From Diprion similis (Eukaryota; Arthropoda; Insecta; Hymenoptera; Diprionidae): 64,000 bases of DNA. Below the pieces are notes generated by a model, which saw only the letters and a program-made list of their open reading frames with translations, had not been told where the DNA came from and made no database searches. Position numbers and translations under genes: made by a program. Of this stretch, positions 1 through 13,000 are shown one piece after another; within the stretch, counting starts at the first letter, position 1; the number at the start of each line of letters is the position of its first letter. The stretch covers positions 2,400,501 to 2,464,500 of the forward strand of contig NC_060107.1 of NCBI RefSeq assembly GCF_021155765.1, written 5' to 3'.

Positions 1-3000
1 CGTTTTTCGATGTCAACAGCTGACTCCAACTTCTTCATCAACATGCTTCACATTTTCTACTTCATACCTAAAAGCACGAAAAATTGGTTTGGTTTTATCG
101 ACAAGCGAGATGCTAGAGTTTTCCTTTCTTTTTTCTTTTCTTTTTCAAACCGTTCACAATTTTCTTCATTTGTTTGCAGTACAACAGCTCGTCAAATTAA
201 TTTTCAATTTCTGTTCTCCATAATATTCACGCTTCATAATTCTTCCCGCCGGCGCTGCCATGTTCTTATTATTATTATTATTATAAGCCCGTTGTACACA
301 ATCGGGCAGTGATTTATGTGTGTATCCCTAAAACCGATCTCACAGGTCGATATAGATAAGGCGCAAGATTGATACCGCTTACACTTCTCCTGATTAATGA
401 TCTACTCTCACTTCATTTTTCGGGGTCTCCTCAGTTTTTACTCGACAGCAGTTGTACCCTTGGGAATTACATTGACGCGTTTTTTCAAAATCAATCAATC
501 CGATTCGTATTTCCGGTTCAATAACGCCAATAAAACTAGCAGATAACTAATAAATCCTCGATGAAATTGATTTCTACGATTTTCAACGAATTTTCTAAAG
601 AAATTGAGACATTTATTCCATTTCTTTATTCTATTTTTTGTTTCTTTTTCTTTTTTAAGCAAAAAATTTTAAACATGCATAGTTTCTTATGAAAGAAAAA
701 TTAGAAAAAATGAATTTTTTTCAATAAAAAATCTACCAGCGATACTTGAATTTTCTAACAAAAATTATCACGATTCTTTACGAAAAATTTCATTCATACG
801 TTAGAATTTTAGACGAAATAATATGCGAAATATTTGAATTTCTGTGAAAAAAAAAAAAAAATATTCGTTGTAGTAGAAAAAGTATTTCTATCATTTCAAA
901 AACTTTAGCTTGTCTTATCAGATATGAACTATTTGTGTTTACAGAAATCGAGCCCTGCTTCTTCTTTAATCTGTAATATGATTAGACTCTATCGATAATA
1001 CAGTGCAAGGTAAATACCGAGCATCTCCATTGCTTTTCATTCTACCTCTTTTACCCATTTGAGCTATGCAGGGTGTTTAAGTATTTCACGAAGCGTCCAT
1101 CTTCATATCTCCACTCCGTTTCCTTAATTCGACCCTTTTCTTACGTCAGTTTATCCGTCCTTATCTTCGGCCTTATTTTGCAGTGACTCTGAAAGTTCTT
1201 CCTTGCAGGCTTTCGAGCCTTACACGGTTCTACAAAGAAAATGTTCCAGCAGGTTCGCTAAAATTTTTGGGTTGATTCAACCATTTTTTAACGTATTATT
1301 AAATGTAAAAAAAAACCTGGAAATTAGAAATTAAACGTTGATACGACAATTTAAATGTTAAAAATCAAAAAAAATTTTGTCATGTATTCACTGACGGAAA
1401 TTTAATAAATAACATAAAGGTAAAATCGACCTGCTGGGAGATTATGTTTGGTTAAATTTTTGAACAGTGATAATTCTGGATTCGAGGCCAGGAATCCTGT
1501 CGGTTTTATCCTTCTTCGATGGCTCGTGTGCTCCTATTTTTTACTCGTAATCAGATATCGGATCCGTCTCGAAGCAAAGACGTCTTTTTGGGGCGAACTT
1601 GAGGTTTCGAATTTTGATACTTCCGATAGAGTAAAATTCCGAAAATCAAAATGTACTCAGACAACTCAGGTTACTCGGTGAGTGGGTGTAAAAAATCGGA
1701 AAAACCGAAAATCAAAAGATCAACGTTGCGAAATTTCATTAAGCAAAAAATTCGCGGAATTGAAAATTTCCGATCATTCGGAATTTAGATATTTCAAATT
1801 TTTAATTTTCTCGGAACTTTGCGCTTTCGGAACTTTAATGTTTCGACAAAGTTTCATTTCTTCACTTTAAGTTTCTTCAGCAAAAAATTCGGAATTTCAA
1901 TTCACGTCTGTGAGGATTGCGTTTTTTCTGTTCCCGCGTTTATTACTATGTTTTCAACTTTGCAGCTTTCGTCCTACGAATTTTGTCACGTCTGTTCGTC
2001 CTTGAATTTCTTAATTTCCATCTGACTCGAGATTTTCGCTAGGATTTTCAGGGCTAAAATTCCAGATCCCTCAGTCTTTTCCTCCTCTTTCCATCCCTTC
2101 GAATAAAAAAAGTACAGCCGAAAGTAGGCTTATGCTCGGAATGAGCTAGAGCAAAAAATGCGTAATTTTCATTTCGCATTTCGCATTTCACAGTATCCAC
2201 CAGCTATAAAAGAGGGATTCGAACAGGGTGGAGAAAACCGACAATATATTCTCATTACTCCTGTTTCATTTGCTCCGAACATCCAATTCCGTATGATTAT
2301 ACAAAAACAAAAAACAAAAAAAAAGAAGAAGAAAAAAAATCATCTTTTCATTATCTTCGCGCAACGTTTGACCAACGTGTATATACTCGTATAACGTCAA
2401 CCCTGCCCTGTGTATGTATAATACATCTATCCTTTGAAGATAAAAGCACCAGATGAAAAGTCGGTGTAAATATTTGACAATTTTTTGCATTCGCTGAGGG
2501 TCGCGTCGTGCAGACTGCGAAGAAAAAAAAAGCAGCGTCCATATGAATACCTCGAGAATCCTGTGACGACGGTTCGCAGGGACAAAAGGCTGGCAAATTA
2601 TTCACTCGGTCCCTGTTGCGAAGAGGATCGATATGCAACCCCCTCCCCCCCCCATGATACAGGTATAAATACGCGTTACAACTTTGATTGCGAGATGCGC
2701 GTATAACGTGAAGAATTTTTTACTCTCATTTACAATCACTCGTTATACTATATATTACCTCGATGTGATCGATAAGACCCCACATAATTAATGTACGTAA
2801 CCGTGTACGTACGTGTGTGGAAAATTTAAACTTTGGCTCAAAATTTGTTAAATAATAGGGTAATAATTTGCTTCGTAGTATATCGCTGCTGGTATTTTCA
2901 ACGGCAACCCTTATTTTCGGTCCATCCGTTACACGTACATTCGTAACTTGTAGGTATATATGCGTACTGATTGTAAGTGTGCGGCCATTTTTTTTCAACG

Positions 3001-3104
3001 CCGTAAGAACTATTATAGAACGCTTTTAATTAACGTCGTCGAACTGCGCAGTTCGCTAGCTTGGAGAAAAAGATAAAAATTATTCTATGAGAACAGAGAG
3101 ATAC

Positions 3105-3114
<10 letters not shown>

Positions 3115-3142
<28 letters not shown>
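3115..3142. repeat. (GA)n microsatellite
   Basis: An uninterrupted run of GA dinucleotides, preceded by imperfect GA and GATA units from about 3096. It lies in intergenic DNA. Confidence 0.9.
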
Positions 3143-3145
<3 letters not shown>

Positions 3146-4438
3146 AGTTGCAGCGGTAGAGGATTCATCATAATACGTCAGTTTTTTTTTTTTTTTTCAT
3201 TTTTTCTTCTTTTTTTCATCTTCTTTTTTCCCCCCATTTCTCTGTCTGTCTAGTTATTATATACGTCATATTACACCATCTCGCGTTCCATTTTCACTGT
3301 AAGGTCTCTCTCCTTCTCGTAGCCGATGCTGTGCAGCAGCCACGTCTGTATAGTTCCTAGCTTGTATCCTCTTATTCATTGAAATCCGGCAGGCCAAGAA
3401 TTGGGATATGGTTTCCGGGCATGCCGCGGTGCCGAAAAGTTAGTTGCGAGGATTCAATTCCGTTTCAAGTTTGAATCGAATTCCGTGACTGAGAGAGATA
3501 GATAGATATGAGTCTTGACTTTCGTTCGAATACCCAACGGATTTCTTTTTTTTTTTTTTTTTTTTTTACGGTATCCAGGTACGTTCGCATCAATTCGACA
3601 CGTGATACAGGAAAGAAATGTAAAAAATAACGGAAAGGCTTGAAAAATCCCAAGGGCTAGGCTGCGGGACGACGTATAAAATGAACATCGAAAAGCATAA
3701 TGTCGGACAAGACACAAGAAAACCAGCCGAGTGATCCAGATGATGCAGGGCATGAATATAATTCGTCGGTGACGTTAACGCAATTAAATGAATGATGGTT
3801 GTCGAGTCGGTTGGAGTCCGCTGACAACGGCGAGTATATATTCTGACCGAGTGAGTGACGGGTTGCATCGCTGCTTATTTCGGGCTCTACGTGTATGCGT
3901 GATCTATCCGTAAAGCTGGCATGTCCGACGACGTGTGTATATGCATACGTTCGTGCTGCATACACGTAACGCACGAACTTTAATATACATACGTCGTCCG
4001 TCTCTACTCGGCTGTCGCGAGTAATTGCGAAGGAAATGAGATCAAGTTTGAGTGCGACAAGGGCGGGAGGGAGCTAATGCACTACATGCGGCTACAACAC
4101 AATATCTAGGTATTTATGTGCACGTATGTACATACATAGTGTGTATGTATGTATGTACGTATGTTATTACATCCATACACACGGAGGAGAACAAGGCGGC
4201 GGAAGTAACCGAGGAGACAATAATTCGCTGTCACCGTGCTGCCGGAGGAGTATTGAAATGATAAATTTTCAACCGCCCCGCTCTGCCATGACATGATTCC
4301 GTTTTTACCGGCAACCGATATTGCAGATCGTAATTGTTATCAGCTGAAAACGAGGGTGATCATTTGTTGTTTTCGCAACGAAAAACTTGGGAAAATAGTA
4401 ACAAGACGTGCCTTTAAGATTGCTTTCAAAAATAAACA

Positions 4439-4444
4439 TTTATT
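4439..4444 (-). terminator. Candidate PAN3 poly(A) signal
   Basis: TTTATT on the plus strand reads AATAAA on the minus strand, about 610 bases beyond the PAN3 stop codon. It is a canonical hexamer in the right place, but no transcript data confirm its use. Confidence 0.35.
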
Positions 4445-4570
4445 TCAAAATTAATGCTTACCAGTTGTATCCTAAAACCTAAGATCTCTATCCTATACAC
4501 AGGCTATGTTGAGTCTCCGTGTATTAGGTTGTAGTAGTATCATTTTAAGATTTCAGCGCATTATTAAGTT

Positions 4571-4608
4571 CTGTGTGTGTGTGTGTGTACGTGTGTGTGT
4601 GCGTGTGT
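4571..4608. repeat. (TG)n microsatellite
   Basis: Mostly uninterrupted TG dinucleotides with single AC and GC interruptions. It lies within or near the presumed PAN3 3' flank. Confidence 0.85.
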
Positions 4609-5051
4609 ACATACGTATTATGTAATAACGCAGCGGATTTCATTGAATATTGAAGTATGTACCATTGTTTCGATATTTACGTCATCGAATGATTTCCTTC
4701 CGTATCTATTTTATATTCAAATTAACGTATCATCAATCGACGCGTTCCTTTGCGCCATGATTCTTCATTGTCTTCACTTCCTTTTTCCCCTTCATCCTTT
4801 TCCCTTTGTTTAATTATTTTTTTCTCCTTTTTTCTTCATCTCTTTTTAATCTTAAAAACACATCAAAGCTCACTCCACGCCTCGCCGACCGCTTCAACTT
4901 ATCTGGAACTTTCAAATCCATTTCCGCAACTCTGGATCATCCTCGATCCCAAGTAATGTTAAAATTGTTGTACCGCTAAGTGTTGATATCACAATGATGG
5001 TTCGGAGTATGTGCTGCTGTGTCGCGATTGGACTCAACCCATTTTTGTTGC

Positions 5052-7813
5052 CTAAGCGGCGTCCAGCTTTGCAGAATGCACAACCTCGGCGTATGACATT
5101 TCCAAACACTGTCGCAACTCGGCGTAACTAACGACCAACACGCTCTGCTCATCCCTCGACATGAGGCAAATCTAAACAGGAAAAATGAGGATCGATTTAA
5201 GTGGTGTATTGACTAATGTTTGAAACTTCTTCGCAATGGCGAGCGTTCGTCTATTTTTTAATCTAAAATTCACCTTGTCTTGAGATCCAGAGTCGAGTTT
5301 GTTCAGACAAGATACAACGTGGGCCATGTCCAACCACGGTCTTCCATCCGCCGCTACTTGGTGGAACACGTAGTCTCTGAACAGTTTCAGCATGTAACGG
5401 TCGCCTGTTTCTGCCCACGTTGGCTCCATGTTGAGCTCTGGCCGTTCGTTGATAGTCGCCAGTTTTGCGAGTAGTCTGAACAGTCTGCCGTTTTCTAGCT
5501 CTTTGGCAAGTTCATCTTCCAGAACATCTGAGCGGAGATGGACGGCGTCGAGTTGAGTATAGAACCGAGCTCCAATCATCGGCATTAAGTCAGTGACGCT
5601 TCTCCGCTGCTGAGAAGATAGCAGGTACCTGAAATGACGATATTCTTTATCGTAAATGAAGCAAGAGTAAACTCAATAAAGATGGGCAAAGCGCGGTCAG
5701 GTCAAGAGAAGAGGCAAAACTGTCACAATGAAAAATAAATACAAACAATATAAGGTTTCTGAGATCAGATGAGTAGGTGCGAGCGACCAGTTCCAGGGAG
5801 GCCTGCATGTTGTCACGATGCACCGCTAGGAGACTACGGCAAGCCAAAGCTAGCACAAGTTTTCCTAATGCGAGTAAGTCTTCTTGTTGATAATGCGGCA
5901 TTAGTGCCAATGGATTTGCCGCTGTACCGTCGAACGTCACGACGTCGGGAATCGCGACGCAGCTGAGACGCAGCCGACTTCGTGATGAGAGAATTATCTT
6001 TGTCGGGTCCAGAGATCTACATGCGATACCTGAAGAAAATTTTTAAACCAATGTAATAACATCGTATTTTGTGATTGTAGAGACATATGAATCCTGTTCA
6101 CTGTTACTATAAGTCTGAATAATGTTAAAAAAATTAAATAATCATGTACCGGCTGCATGAATAACCCGGAGAGCAGCTGTCAGCTGTATAATGTAGCTCC
6201 ATATAACGCTTTCTGGCAGCATACTGCTGTGCTGTTGTCTCAATATGGTGTTCTTTGTGTGACTATAAGGACGGGGAGCGTTAGGGTCGGACGAAAACGG
6301 ATCTGAGTAGCCGTTGAGCTCGGTAGCAGAGAAGTGTTTGTTCAAGAGCGTCTCGGACCCAGGGTGGTAGTCATAGACGAATACCATGGCTGGAATAGTT
6401 CTAATTCAGTGAAATGAGAAAAGATTAATACGAAAAAGGTGGGAGAAAAATACTTAGGTACAGACAATGATCACCAAAGGTCTTGGTTGTGAAGACCTCT
6501 CGCAGTTGGACCAAATTAGTGTGCGTCAACCGCTTCCACATGTCGACCAAGACCATACATTTTGTGTTGGCAAGTCTAAAATCTGGAATGATTAATTTTC
6601 AGTCACAGTAAGATTTCTCGCGTACGACGACTCCTACCATACAATTACAGCAAAAAACATATGCTTCGTGACTCACCGTGAACTCGGCGCAGGCAATAGC
6701 GAGTCCCGGTTTTTAAACTAGTCGCTTTATACGTGGAGGTTTGATAGCCGAGGACAGTAGTTGTAGATTTATGGATGGGTTCGAGAGGGCATAATTCGTG
6801 GTAGTTATCTACTTCGTTTGGCAAATCTGGAAACTGTACCGGGTCTGGCTGAGCTAACGTTAGTGCATTTTTTTGGAGAATGTCCAGTCGCAAGCCTTCG
6901 CTGACAAAAAAACTCGGAACGGTCTGTGGAGGGGGCGTCGAGGGAGCCGAGGGGCTATTTGATGCGGGAGATTTTGTTGCTTTGACAGTCTGCAGGTGAG
7001 AGGGGGTCCCTGGATAAACGTATCCTATCTGACTCGCGCCAGCGGTTCCTATCTGGAAGAAATATGTTTCATTATGAATTCTGTGTAGTCACTTTAACGG
7101 AACGCAAAAGTTCCAAAACATACTAAGTTACTAAAAATCAACTTTTTCGCCTCGGTACTGGCTGATTCTCGTTCACCTGAGCGGGAAGTTATCCTAAGAG
7201 GCGAAATTCAAATTTCTATCTAGTGAACTTACAGCTTCGGCTCCTTCTTCGCTTGCTACGTTTTCCGTCGCTGACGTCCCGAGGTAGAAATAAGTTGTTC
7301 CTCCGACATTCTCCTGGGAATGATAGGAGTTGTTGAATATATTCGGCGAGCTGCTGTTGCTACCCGTAAGCCCTCGGCCCGGAACAAATTCCGGACTGGT
7401 TGTTGTTTTTTTTTGTGCATCCAACGAGAGGCCAGAAAGATGTTTTGTTACTACAGCTGTGTTTAAGGCGACTCCAGAGCTTTGGCAGTTCTAAATTCAG
7501 AAAAAGTTACGATTATTACATGTGAAAATTACAAAGTAGCTTCATGCTACAAATTTTTTCTAAAGTAAGTATAATTGCCTGAAAATCTTTGATGATTAGC
7601 ACTACGTTACAATTTATAATGTTACATCTTTTCAGAGTTAAAAGTAAAAATTAACTAACATTGAGTTTTTCTCAATTTTACTTCGCAAGTGTGGCTCCTC
7701 ATTTTTATATGAAAATGTTGAAATTTGTTTGTTACCATGTAGGTTGCAAGTTTGGATTCCTGTGGGACTCCATTTGTTTGAGGGGTGTAAGTGACAAACA
7801 TTGACGGATCCAT
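5052..7813 (-). CDS. PAN3: PAN3, PAN2-PAN3 deadenylation complex pseudokinase subunit
   Basis: Regulatory subunit of the PAN2-PAN3 poly(A) nuclease, which trims mRNA poly(A) tails in the cytoplasm and binds poly(A)-binding protein. Eight coding exons close in frame: 7813-7736, 7490-7233, 7052-6677, 6582-6466, 6389-6150, 6029-5747, 5628-5274, 5171-5052 (about 608 aa). The N-terminal third is low-complexity and carries a PAM2-like core SPEFVPG (start of the 7.4-kb exon). The pseudokinase domain follows (YCLRRVH, then TKCMVLVDMW, then ACRSLDPTKI). The C-terminal knob is highly conserved (MPMIGARFYTQL, GDRYMLKLFRDYVFHQV, SRDEQSVLVVSYAEL). The start chosen is the ATG of MDPSMF at 7813, since insect PAN3 commonly begins with MDP. 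The exon is open upstream to a good acceptor at 8006-8007 (64 more codons without an ATG), so a longer isoform is possible. It is divergent from Nup205. The family identity is secure, while the extreme N-terminus is uncertain. Confidence 0.93.
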
Positions 7814-8005
7814 CTCTCTTTCATCCACTGCATTTACCACCGTTCCGTTTTCCTTTAGTTTTTTCGATCCTCCCGCCCTCCCACTTTCGAAGTTCTTGTT
7901 GTCGAAAGTTACGCAGCTGCTAGAGCTGTTTTCTCTCTCTTTACCTTCCGGTGTCACTAGAGAGAGTATTTCCAAGACTTCCAACGTTAACCCAGCCTCC
8001 CTATG
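7814..8005 (-). other. Possible PAN3 5' UTR or N-terminal extension
   Basis: Minus-strand sequence from the acceptor (AG at 8007-8006) to the chosen PAN3 ATG. It is open in the PAN3 frame for 64 codons and encodes a Ser-, Asn- and Glu-containing stretch. It has no in-frame ATG, so it is either 5' UTR or part of a longer protein started in an upstream exon that I could not identify. Confidence 0.4.
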
Positions 8006-10041
8006 CTGGAAAGAATCTCAAAATTTCAAAATCATTGCCAGATATTATTTCCTCTGTATTTTAACAAGTTGCATAAATTAGACTACGTTGTTTGTATTCA
8101 ATGATAAGTTTAATATTCTATTTTCTCTTCTTTCTTTTCCCTCAAAATTTTACTAACTAAGTTCTTTATCGACACAATTTTACTGCCTTTCGACGGACGT
8201 CGAATTTTCACCTCGCGTAGGCAGATAACTTCATCTCTAGGCAATCGAAGCTGCGTCGAATATCTTTCGCTTCATTTAACACGCTGGAAAATTGCTTCTG
8301 TTTAATATCACCTAAATTATTTAATTTCATATCCAGTCTTTCTTTTACTCCATTTTTTAAAGATTTTTCAGGATAATTTTATTTTCTTATTTTTATTCTT
8401 TAACAGTGCTGCTTCTATTTTTTTTTTCCAATACGTTCGACTTGTAAACCCTGAAAATGAACGGTGATAATTAGTAAACAAGTTTGTCTATTTCGTGACC
8501 ATATTGTTGAATAAAGAACCGAACGAATCTGTTCAGAACAGCGCAGAAAGAAAAATATAGAAACATTCGGACGCGTACAGGTTTGAATTTAACACAAGGC
8601 AAGTGCAAGTCGATGGTTTTCCTGAAAATAGCATATCGTCCAGCGTACAAAGAGTATTAATTAATAGAACTGGTATTCTATTGAAGTTAAGGGGAAAGAA
8701 AAGAAAAAAAAAAAGGAAAAGAAAAGAGAAGGTGAACCACAGAACTTGCCGACTGACGATGAATGTGTAATTCCAGCCTTCGCTGTACAAGACGAGACAA
8801 CAACATCGAGAATATATACACGAGTATATGATATACTTGTTGTCTCTCTGATTGACGAGATTCAAGAAAAAGCAGCATAGTTTGATTCGAACAATGTGGT
8901 AGTAAACTAACAATGAAGCAGCTGATTTTGACAATGCACACACAGAAACGAGACAAAAGTGGTTAATTTTGGTTTTCAACATCGGTGAAAACGGTTCGGT
9001 ATTCTGAGCAAAAAACTTGAGAAAGATAAAACGTATCTGAAGATCTGAAAAACGCGGCGTGGAGCGCAAAATTTTTCAAAAATATACAAACGAAGTCTAC
9101 AAAAACATCGAAGATATGGTGGACCAACATAACCCATTCGAGCTGTCAGTGACGTCGCGTCCGAGGACGGCGCGAAAATAAAAAAATATTCTCTAAACGC
9201 TGTGCGGCGGGTGGAGTTTTGGTTATTAAATAAAATTAAATGCGATTTTTTCAAGCTTAGATAAATGTACTTCAGGTCTGACCGTTCAAAACATATTTCC
9301 TTCCCGTAGACAAAGGAGAAAGCGTACTCCAATCTCGATCTCTCTCTGTGTGTTTATGCTGCTCTTACTTCGATCGCAGCATTCGCAGCTGTCCCTCCGG
9401 AAGTCGTGCTTCGCATACGTATATACCTTTACTTTTCGAAATACAATCTAGACCTTGACGATTTCCGTTATCTTTTATCAAATTTCATATTTCATAACCG
9501 CGAGCTTATCGCTCCCTATTTTTCATTTTATTAACGTAAAACCAAACGAATCATCATTCTTGATCGCGTTGAGCTGATAAATCGTTGCAGCTATCACCTA
9601 TCACTCGCATTGACAAGTCTCGCAATACATCGAACATTAACGATTTTTAGTAGAGCGGCCAACGAAAATAGCATTATAATTTTTTAAAAAATTTTTAAAT
9701 ATAAATTAAGCTAGATTTCGTCGCATTTGTTTGTCATAAATTTTATTCAAACCGCTTTCAGCGTTCGACTTGAGTCACGTGGTGGTGAAAATCCAACGAC
9801 GTTTTGGAGCCAAGCGGAGTTCACCTGCGATGAAGAAGTTTTTTCGGTTGGTGGTAGTGATCGATTATTTACCTTTTTTAAGTTGGCAAACGTTGCTCGC
9901 TCGCGGTCGTGAATCGTGATGCAGCCATGTTCACGCGGCTTTACGAATCAACGCCAACCGCCAATTCACGAATTAGTGTTAGTCTATTTCTTCGGTGATT
10001 ATTGAATTCGACGTTGTGAGATTAGTTCAAATATCGCAGGG
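8006..10041. promoter_or_regulatory. Divergent promoter interval between PAN3 and Nup205
   Basis: Head-to-head genes are separated by this roughly 2-kb interval, which must contain both transcription starts and probably a PAN3 5' UTR intron. The stretch nearest Nup205 (about 9750-10041) is less AT-rich, with a CACGTG E-box at 9776-9781. The 178-codon open frame at 8533-9069 (-) is phenylalanine- and serine-rich low complexity and resembles no protein I know. Exact start sites cannot be read from sequence alone. Confidence 0.45.
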
Positions 10042-13000
10042 ATGACTGAAGGTAAGTCTGCGACAGCGTCTAACTTATTCCACATTAATTACTGAAACTC
10101 TTCTATCGGTTGTAACTTGACCTAACCTAGTCTAACCTAACTTCATCACCCGGTTGAAATGCAACAACGTTTATGATCAATTGTCTGTTAAAATGCCTCG
10201 GTACATTTACCGTCACATTCCGTACGCTTTTACAGTGATACAATGCACGCTTGGGTTAATAATTCATCTCAGCGTGATTTTGAATATTCATAGGTTAAGT
10301 TTTGTCATATCGACACGATTTACTGTTACAGAAAAGACAAGTACGGAGGACATGTGGACTCCTTATAAGGAACTCCAGAGTCTCGTCGATCAATATATTA
10401 CCTCTGCACCCAGCTCTCACGATCCACAGTATCATGAGTTTATGGAAGCGCTTCGCAATCACCGACAGAATTTTTTAAATATCCTCAGCAATCCCGTAAG
10501 TTTAATATTTCAGCATGTAATTGCTGTAATTTGTACCCTTAATTACCATGTGCTAAGTTTTTATATCCTTATTCTAGGCAAAGAATGCAAAGAGTCGTGA
10601 GGAAATTAAAAATGCAGTGACGGAGGGTATAACGCTGCCTGGACTAGGTCACCAGGTTTTGTCCAAAGAATTGGTTGACGAGACAATCATATTATCAGAC
10701 ATGTACGAACTAAATGAATTTATGGCTCTCGACTTGCTTTGTACTGCTCAACTTCAAATGCCGCATCATCCTGGATTGACACGAGGTCTAACTGCTGTCC
10801 TCTTGTACTATGATGGGAAGAAAGCTCTCACTTCAACATTGAGGACTTTGGTTCAAGCCAGAAATGGTCATACTTGGGTTCTCGACACACCCGTTACGCT
10901 TACCAAGCAAATTACAGAGTATACGAACAAAATGCAGGAAGACGGCTTGCTAGACAGGATCCTGAACCTTTTGGAAGATATGGATCCAACGAAGGTAAAA
11001 ACTTGTATTTGATAATCGCACACGATTTAACTTGGTATTATTATAAGTAGATTCTCGCTTTAGGAACAAGAACTGCTGCAGCAAAACAGAGGCTTGGGAG
11101 GAGCCAAGCATCATCACATGGTCATGCGTCTTTACAACGGTGCCAGACAGGATCTTGCTGATATTTTATACCTTTGGTCAGCTCAGTCAGCTTTGCCCAG
11201 TCACATCACTCACAGACTTTTGTCTTTGCTTCACAATCGTCAACCGGAGGCTGAGGCTGGAACTGGTGGTCCTGATAAAGTCACATTGGCATTGATCATG
11301 GCTTTACTCAATTCTGTAAACCTCAGCTTACTTCACACCAGAGAGGACGGTGAAAGTATGACTACACGAATGAATAGCCTTATCCAGATAAGTGAATATT
11401 ATTCCTTAACTGCTGAACGTCGATTTACTTTTTTTTTTTTTTCATATTTCAGCAATTGTTAAAGCAATGCCGCTTATTGATGATCCTGACATGTTGCCGC
11501 AGCTGGTAACGGAGCTAACTTCTGGTAATGTGAATTGGGAAAGTGCCGGACTACGTGGTTTGATTCAGTTTGCGCTAGCTATTGCCATAGCGACTATAAA
11601 ATCTGCACCCAATCTCTGTCCCACACAAAATATCACCGAAGAGGATGAAATTTTAGTGGAAGCTGCTCTGGCAAACAAGGCTTTTCATTTTTTGTCTGAA
11701 GTTCTACTTCAAAGCTCTCACATCCACAATGAGGAATTCTATGTTCGTTATATTCATACACTCATCTCTGATTTCATACTACTCATGCCTCTGAAGGTGA
11801 AAGAGTTGAGAAATAGAGCCGACGAATCAATGCGTATCGTTCAAGCCTATCAACAAGAAGGCATCGAACCTCCCATGAACCTTGACAACCATTTTGAGTA
11901 TCTCATGCTGTCTGTCGCTGAACTATACAAAAAGGATCCCCTCAAATTGAACCTTGCCATGGATTATTGGTGTCAACATTCTGATTCCTCACACATGCCG
12001 AGCACTTTGCATGCTAGTCGATTACCGCCGAGACAAGTTGCTCTGTTCAAATTTGTCAGACTTGCCGGAGAAGTATTGCCCAGCGGGTTATTTGGACCGT
12101 ACTTAAAAATGCTAGCATCACTTGCTTCTTCCCTACCAGCGGCCAGGCAAGCATTCAACTTTCTGAAACTTAACGGTGAGCTTAATAATTTGATTTGAAA
12201 AGTCTAATAATGAGTGGTCATCTTGTCTTACTACTGTAATTAATTTTTTCAGGACCTTCCGGGGCAACGACTATTTCCTGGGATCATTTCTTCAACTCTT
12301 TGAGTCGCTACTACTTTAATTTGCGGCAAGAACTCCCTCCTACACAGGACACGGTATACCGTCAAAGAAATCATCCCAAAGGTATCACACCTCATGAAGT
12401 CAAAGGCTTGGAAGCTGTGCTTCTAGTGGTTCGGGTTGTTGCGTATTACGATGAAGTGTCTCGAGTAGCGATATGCGAGCATCCAGGTTGGAACGTCTTG
12501 CCATCTATTATCGGTTTGGTCGGCTGCGCTATGCCGATTCCGCTAAAAGGCGCGTTAGTCAGAACACTCGCAGCTCTGGCAAAATCTCCGGAGAGTTCTT
12601 CCACCATATGGCAAAGTTTGGAAGCTGCGCAAATACTGAGCACCATACCAACGACCAGCAGCTACCAGCCGAGAGGAATTCAAACGGAATTAGAAGAAAT
12701 TGAATCTAGGAACGAGGAATTTCCTTTGACCAGAGCAATGTTGGAGCTTCTAGATGTCCTTACTGATTTTCCGATACCTCGACTTCTGGGTGTTGGTTTA
12801 AGAAACCCAGGCTTTGATCCGTACTTACATTTCATAATAAATTCCGTATTTCTGCGGTTTAATACACGGTCGTATAAAAATCCTGGGGAAAAGTGGGACG
12901 TGTCCAATGCCTGTCTGAAAATATTCATTAAATTGATAACACAGTATGAGCCAACGATCGAAGACTTTATCGGATGTAAAATAGAACTGCAAGGCGGTGA

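Larger units (their letters stand above)
1..5051. other. Intergenic region downstream of PAN3
   Basis: About 5 kb with no ORF showing recognisable protein similarity. It contains poly-A/T tracts (849-862, 3182-3197, 3546-3567), a GA microsatellite near 3115-3142 and a TG-rich tract at 4571-4608. The open frames are short, low-complexity and lack plausible splice partners. The proximal end (about 4440-5051) probably holds the PAN3 3' UTR, because a minus-strand AATAAA (TTTATT on plus) lies at 4439-4444. Nothing else can be supported. Confidence 0.6.

Noticed and set aside
2210-2240. tRNA-like GGATTCGAAC (inverted B-box)
   Set aside because: The flanking bases do not form a T-arm stem and no anticodon or acceptor arm is present.
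3657-3974. 105-codon minus-strand open frame in the intergenic region
   Set aside because: No family resemblance, and overlapping open frames of similar length exist in other phases.
8533-9069. 178-codon minus-strand open frame between PAN3 and Nup205
   Set aside because: Phe/Ser/Leu-rich low complexity from an A-rich plus strand, no recognisable domain, no supporting splice context. Probably non-coding leader or intron DNA.
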